Below the pieces are notes generated by a model. The model was given only the letters and a program-made list of their open reading frames with translations, was not told the origin of the DNA and made no database searches. Source: Pseudomonadales bacterium (lineage in GTDB: Bacteria; Pseudomonadota; Gammaproteobacteria; Pseudomonadales; UBA7434). Taken from it: 55,992 bases of DNA. This document shows positions 51,784 through 55,992 of the stretch, one piece after another. Each line of letters begins with the position of its first letter. Positions within the stretch are counted from its first letter, which is position 1. Location of the stretch: positions 1 through 55,992 of the forward strand of contig JABDNS010000049.1 of assembly GCA_013043705.1 (NCBI GenBank), read 5' to 3'. Position numbers and translations under genes: made by a program.

Positions 51784-54486
51784 GTGGCAGATAAGCGCGT
51801 ACAAGCAGATCTTGAGCAGGGTGTAACAAACAAACCCTCGGCAATTTTGCGCTCGGATTACGCGGCGCCTGCCTACCAGGTTGACAAAGTCGATTTATCT
51901 TTCGAGCTGTTTGACGAAAAAACGGTGGTTAGCAATACCATGCAGCTGCGCCGTGTTGGCTCTGCGGATGCGCCACTGCAGCTGGATGGCGAACAACTCG
52001 AATTAACCGAGCTTGTTTTAAACGGCCAGCCTTTACCGGCGCAGTCTTACCTTCAAGATGATCATTCATTAACAATCGATACGCTGCCCGAAAAATTCGA
52101 ACTGCGCATCGTTTGCGAAATTGATCCTGCGCGCAACCTGGCGCTGGAAGGCCTGTACATGTCAGATGGCATGTACTGCACGCAATGTGAGGCCGAGGGT
52201 TTTCGCCGGATTACTTATTACCTCGATCGACCCGATGTGATGAGTGTATTCACAACGCGTATTACGGCGCAGCGTAGTCGCTTCCCTGTGTTATTGGCGA
52301 ACGGCAATAAGACCGCACAGGGTGATTTGGAAGATGGCCGGCATTGGGTTGAATGGCATGATCCATTCAAAAAGCCCTGTTATCTTTTTGCAATGGTGGC
52401 TGGCGAGCTGGCGGTAGTCGAAGATAGTTTTCAAACTGTTTCGGGTCGTGACGTGGCGTTACAAATATTTGCAGAACAAAAAGACCTACCCAAATGTAAG
52501 CACGCCATGCGCTCGCTGAAGGCTGCTATGCGCTGGGATGAACAGAAATACGGCAGGGAGTACGACCTCGACCTGTATATGATCGTTGCGGTTGATTTCT
52601 TCAATATGGGCGCGATGGAAAACAAAGGGCTGAATATATTCAATACGTCCTGCGTTTTGGCTGAGCAACGCACCCAAACCGACGCGGCATTCCAGCGCGT
52701 TGAAGCGGTTATTGCGCACGAGTACTTTCACAATTGGTCGGGTAACCGGGTTACTTGCCGCGACTGGTTCCAGCTTAGTTTAAAGGAGGGTTTTACGGTT
52801 TTTCGCGATGCCTGTTTTTCGGCGGATATGAATTCTCCAACCGTCAAGCGGATTGAAGATGTAAGCCTGCTGCGCTCGGCCCAGTTCGCCGAGGACGCCG
52901 GGCCAATGGCGCATCCGGTTCGCCCGGACTCGTTTATCGAAATTTCCAACTTTTATACCTTAACCATCTACGAGAAGGGCGCCGAAGTCATTCGCATGAT
53001 GCGTACGCTGTTGGGGCCAGAAAACTTTCGGCGTGGCGCGGATCTTTATTTTGAGCGGCACGATGGCCAGGCGGTAACGTGCGAGGATTTCATTGTTGCC
53101 ATGGAGGCCGCGAGTGGCGTAGACCTGGGCCAGTTCCGGCGCTGGTATTCGCAGGCGGGCACACCGGTTCTAAATGTGCAGGATGCATGGGACGAAGCGG
53201 CCGGGCGTTATGAAATTATCGTCAGTCAGCACTGCCCGGACACGCCTGGGCAATCCGGTAAGCTGCCCTTGCACATGCCATTGTCGATCGCGTTGTTAGA
53301 TGACAGCGGTGTAATTGAAGGCAGCGAACAGCTGTTGCAGCTGCAAGAGGCAACGCAACGCTTTGCTTTTGATGGCCTGCAGCAAAGGCCGGTGCCATCG
53401 CTGCTGCGCGGTTTCAGCGCGCCAGTCAAGCTCGAGTATCACTACAGCGACGCTGGGCTTTTACTGCTGTTGCACGGCGAGCAGGATGGATTCAGTCGCT
53501 GGGACGCCGGCCAGCGCTACATGCTGTTATTGATTCGCGGGCAGGTAACTGGCGAATTAAACCTGGAGCAGGGCGCGGGGCTAGAAAAGGTATCTGCATT
53601 AGTGTCGGTATTGCTGGGCGAGCTACAACTTGATGCAGACAAGCGCTGGCCGGCAACCCGTGATGCGGCTTTGGTGGCCCGCTTTATCGAAATACCCGAG
53701 TACAGCTATATAGCCGAGCAGTTCGAAGAAATTGATGCGCCGGCAATTACGGGTGCGGTGCGCACATTGCAACAGCAGTTGGCGGCAGCACTCGGTGCAC
53801 AGTGCAAGGCAGTTTACCATGCCTTGCGTGATTCGCTGGCCGAAATCGGCGCTTACCAGCCAGACGCTGCGCAAATAGGGCTTCGCAGTTTGAAAAATGC
53901 GGCGCTGGCCTATTGGCTGCGAAGCGGTGACAGCGATAGCGTGGCCGCTGCAGCAGCGCAATTTGCCAACGCCGATAACATGACCGACCAATACGCTGCG
54001 CTGTCCGCGATGGTTGCCTCCGGAAGTCGCACAGCAGAAGCCCCGGCGGCGCAAGCGCTAAACGATTTCTATGCTCAGTGGCACAGCGAGAGCCTGGTGG
54101 TAAACCAGTGGTTGAGCGTGCAGGTTGTTAACGATATCGACCCGGCATTAGACAATCTACGCAAGCTCCAGGCGCACAATGCTTACGACGATAGCAATCC
54201 GAACAAGGTCAGGGCCCTGGTAGGCGCATTTTGTATGCGCAACTTCCCGCGCTTCCACGCGCCAGGTGGGGCTGGCTACGAACTACTTGCCAGCGAGGTG
54301 CTCCGGCTGGATCCCGTCAACCCGCAGCTGGCGGCCCGGCTATTGGCCCCATTTGGGCTATGGCGGCGCTTTTCCGGCCAGCAGCGCCAGTTAATGCGCG
54401 ATAAGCTGCAGGCAATCGCCCGGGCGGATTTGTCGCCGGACGTTTTTGAGGTAGTATCGAAGTTGCTGGCCGAGCCCGGGCAGTAA
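51784..54486 (+). CDS. pepN: Aminopeptidase N
   Basis: 900 residues from a GTG at 51784 with GGAG upstream. PepN is a broad-specificity M1 zinc aminopeptidase in the cytoplasm. The exopeptidase motif G-A-M-E-N is at 276-280 and the zinc site is H312-E313-Y-F-H316 with E335 in L-K-E-G-F. The E. coli-type four-domain length (about 870 residues) is matched. The C-terminal helical domain, with L-D-P-V-N-P-Q-L-A-A-R-L, is also present. The TerB-like gene follows after 26 bases. Confidence 0.97.
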   Translation: MADKRVQADLEQGVTNKPSAILRSDYAAPAYQVDKVDLSFELFDEKTVVSNTMQLRRVGSADAPLQLDGEQLELTELVLNGQPLPAQSYLQDDHSLTIDTLPEKFELRIVCEIDPARNLALEGLYMSDGMYCTQCEAEGFRRITYYLDRPDVMSVFTTRITAQRSRFPVLLANGNKTAQGDLEDGRHWVEWHDPFKKPCYLFAMVAGELAVVEDSFQTVSGRDVALQIFAEQKDLPKCKHAMRSLKAAMRWDEQKYGREYDLDLYMIVAVDFFNMGAMENKGLNIFNTSCVLAEQRTQTDAAFQRVEAVIAHEYFHNWSGNRVTCRDWFQLSLKEGFTVFRDACFSADMNSPTVKRIEDVSLLRSAQFAEDAGPMAHPVRPDSFIEISNFYTLTIYEKGAEVIRMMRTLLGPENFRRGADLYFERHDGQAVTCEDFIVAMEAASGVDLGQFRRWYSQAGTPVLNVQDAWDEAAGRYEIIVSQHCPDTPGQSGKLPLHMPLSIALLDDSGVIEGSEQLLQLQEATQRFAFDGLQQRPVPSLLRGFSAPVKLEYHYSDAGLLLLLHGEQDGFSRWDAGQRYMLLLIRGQVTGELNLEQGAGLEKVSALVSVLLGELQLDADKRWPATRDAALVARFIEIPEYSYIAEQFEEIDAPAITGAVRTLQQQLAAALGAQCKAVYHALRDSLAEIGAYQPDAAQIGLRSLKNAALAYWLRSGDSDSVAAAAAQFANADNMTDQYAALSAMVASGSRTAEAPAAQALNDFYAQWHSESLVVNQWLSVQVVNDIDPALDNLRKLQAHNAYDDSNPNKVRALVGAFCMRNFPRFHAPGGAGYELLASEVLRLDPVNPQLAARLLAPFGLWRRFSGQQRQLMRDKLQAIARADLSPDVFEVVSKLLAEPGQ

Positions 54487-54512
54487 ACGCTTCCATAGCA
54501 AGGAGTCTTTTT

Positions 54513-54941
54513 GTGAGCCTTTCCCGGTTTGATCTGCTAAAACTCATCTTTGGTGGAGAAAAAATTCGCGAAGACAAGCGCCAGGCGCTATACGCTGAAA
54601 CGATGTTTATGGTGTTGTCTGGCGCTGCCAGGGCCGACCTGAATATTGAGCCAGTTGAGCTGAAGCGCATTCACAAAATTCTGCGAAACAAACTGGACCA
54701 GGATATCAGCGAGCACGATATACAGCTGGCTGGAGAAACCGAGCTTTTCGAAACCGCGCCTATTCAAAAATACGTGTCGCGTGCCAGCCGCTTTTTGACG
54801 GTAGAGCAACGCCAGGAGGTACTGCGCGCGATGATCGAAGTGTTTTTGTCCGACGGGGTGTTGGGGCCGCTTGAAAAAGCCTACTTCGATTCAATTGTTG
54901 ATGCCTTGCATCTCAAGCCCTCCGAGATGCTGGCGCTTTGA
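54513..54941 (+). CDS. TerB-like helical protein, first tandem copy
   Basis: 142 residues from a GTG, with AAGGAG upstream. An all-helical TerB-like domain: M-V-L-S-G-A-A-R-A-D-L-N-I-E-P-V-E followed by L-T-V-E-Q-R-Q-E-V-L and a second acidic F-L-S-D-G-V-L-G-P-L-E. The two D-x-x-x-x-x-x-E motifs are typical metal-binding positions in TerB. The tellurite-resistance name of the family need not apply. It is closely similar to the next gene, which suggests tandem duplication. Confidence 0.8.
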   Translation: MSLSRFDLLKLIFGGEKIREDKRQALYAETMFMVLSGAARADLNIEPVELKRIHKILRNKLDQDISEHDIQLAGETELFETAPIQKYVSRASRFLTVEQRQEVLRAMIEVFLSDGVLGPLEKAYFDSIVDALHLKPSEMLAL

Positions 54942-55086
54942 TATTAACGGCGCTGCTTGTCGAGGGGCTAAGCGGTAGCGTGATGGCCATTTAAGCAGAA
55001 GCTAGCTACAATCCAAGGCGTTATCTTGGGTACCGGCGCGCAACAACTGCTTTCGCAAATCACTAAATTCCAGCGAGGAAATTATT

Positions 55087-55515
55087 GTGGCAACTTCCAT
55101 GTTTGGGCTTATTCAGGCCTTGTTTGGTGGCAATCAGATTTCAGAAGAAAAGCAGCAGGAAATTTTCGCCGAAACGCTTTTCATGGTGTTATCAGGTGCG
55201 ACCCGCGCTGACTTGAATATTGAGAGTGTTGAGGTTGAAAAGGTGAAGGCCATCCTTGAGCGCACGCTAAACCGCGAATACAGCCTTTCGGAAATTAAAC
55301 TTGCTGGCGAAACCGAGTTACTTGAAACAGCACCGATTCAGAAGTACGTAGATAAGGCCAGCAAAAAGTTATCGGTTGAGCAGCGCCAGCAAATATTGCA
55401 TGCCATGACCGAAGTTTTTCGCTCCGATGGTAGTATGGGCGTTTTGGAAACAGATTTTTATAACAAGATTGCAGGCGCTCTCTCGCTTACGCCCGCTCAA
55501 ATGCTGTGTACCTAG
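55087..55515 (+). CDS. TerB-like helical protein, second tandem copy
   Basis: 142 residues from a GTG with GAGGAA upstream. It shares long blocks with the preceding protein: F-M-V-L-S-G-A-x-R-A-D-L-N-I-E, L-A-G-E-T-E-L and E-T-A-P-I-Q-K-Y-V are the same in both. The N-terminus and the middle helix have diverged. The gap between the two genes holds a CCAAG/CTTGG inverted repeat (55013-55029) and a TACAAT that might be a -10. It lies directly before the adaptor lipoprotein. Confidence 0.8.
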   Translation: MATSMFGLIQALFGGNQISEEKQQEIFAETLFMVLSGATRADLNIESVEVEKVKAILERTLNREYSLSEIKLAGETELLETAPIQKYVDKASKKLSVEQRQQILHAMTEVFRSDGSMGVLETDFYNKIAGALSLTPAQMLCT

Positions 55516-55516
55516 T

Positions 55517-55992
55517 GTGCCATTAAAAAATTATACTTTCGATAATCCGATTCTAAAGACAATATTGACGCGGAAAAGCATTGTTTGCCTGGTGCTGCTA
55601 CCAACGCTCGCACTTGTTTCCTGTTCTCCGCCAGACCAGCAGCAGGCTGAATCCGGGCAGGGCATGAAGGGCAACGAGTTGCGGCCACAAGCTGGCCTGC
55701 GTGTACCTACCTGGAAGCTCGCAAGCAAGGATTGGGCGCCGCATATTGCCCTGCAAGGCGAAATCAGTGCCGAATCGCCCATTCAATTGCAGGGCGCAAA
55801 TCATTCAAATTTGCTTGAAATGCTTGTCGCCGAAGGCACCGTAGTAAAACAGGGCGCTGTGCTGGCGAGGTCGCAAGATCCATTCAGTTCAACAGCGTTG
55901 CGGGCGGCACACGCGCGGCGTGATGCGTTAAAGCTTGAACTGCAGGCAACGTTGGCAAGCTGGAAACAATTGGTCGCTGGTGAGCAGCAGAG
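55517..55992 (+). CDS. Lipoprotein periplasmic adaptor (membrane fusion protein), N-terminal part
   Basis: 158 complete codons from GTG 55517 to the window edge; the 3' part is missing. A lipobox L-V-S-C (Cys about residue 36) after a hydrophobic segment marks an inner-membrane or periplasm-facing lipoprotein. The sequence W-A-P-H-I-A-L-Q-G-E-I-S-A-E followed by L-V-A-E-G-T-V-V-K-Q-G-A-V-L-A-R fits the first half of a lipoyl/HlyD-like hairpin domain, and the following helix (R-A-A-H-A-R-R-D-A-L) the start of the coiled coil. An RND pump partner would be expected downstream, outside the window. The start is uncertain, since a GTG at 55515 is in a different frame. Confidence 0.75.
   Translation, partial: MPLKNYTFDNPILKTILTRKSIVCLVLLPTLALVSCSPPDQQQAESGQGMKGNELRPQAGLRVPTWKLASKDWAPHIALQGEISAESPIQLQGANHSNLLEMLVAEGTVVKQGAVLARSQDPFSSTALRAAHARRDALKLELQATLASWKQLVAGEQQ

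Overview
The window is about 56 kb of a proteobacterial chromosome, most likely a gammaproteobacterium. The inference rests on a moderately GC-rich composition, a flagellar fliE-to-fliR block interrupted by an Hsb-type module as in Pseudomonas relatives, a nadC/ampD neighbourhood, and housekeeping genes such as rlmKL, rimO, purU, pepN, oxyR and a yeaC-like DUF1315 gene. I cannot name a genus. I saw no tRNA, rRNA, CRISPR array or insertion sequence.

Region 1 (1-7.2 kb) is accessory. It holds the tail of an unknown protein and an exported RHS/YD-repeat protein whose last ~85 residues carry a phospholipase A2 signature (calcium loop plus C-x2-HD-x-CY). A small four-helix membrane protein overlaps its end and is a candidate immunity protein. 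A second YD protein follows that stops without an RHS core or toxin tip. Last comes a Xre/RES toxin-antitoxin pair.

Region 2 (7.2-21.7 kb) is mostly housekeeping: nadC with an aspartic-protease-like gene (minus strand), a DUF1631 gene, ampD, a small membrane protein, a phosphopantetheinyl transferase and msrA. The minus-strand rimO-rsmE pair follows, then a methyltransferase plus DUF2244 pair, then pyrD-rlmKL-purU. A TonB-dependent receptor with an unusual charged coiled-coil N-terminus sits alone at 22.1-24.4 kb and ends in a strong terminator.

Region 3 (24.8-40.0 kb) is a flagellar cluster: fliE F G H I J, then an Hsb-type module (STAS antagonist, PP2C/kinase-like regulator, HPt protein), then fliK L M N O P Q R. 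Good sigma-54 promoters lie before fliK and fliL. The receiver-like domain of the HsbR-like protein lacks the phospho-acceptor aspartate. No flhB follows fliR; an oxyR gene does.

Region 4 (40-56 kb) holds oxyR, a convergent tyrosine phosphatase, an unknown exported protein, DUF2288, a MAPEG protein and a GGDEF/EAL c-di-GMP enzyme. Next comes an unknown coiled-coil protein paired with a cyclic-nucleotide-binding/rhodanese fusion, then nadK, a rhomboid protease, DUF1315, DUF2797, pepN, two tandem TerB-like paralogs, and the start of a lipoprotein periplasmic adaptor cut by the window edge.

All assignments come from reading motifs and gene order by eye; no database search was run.
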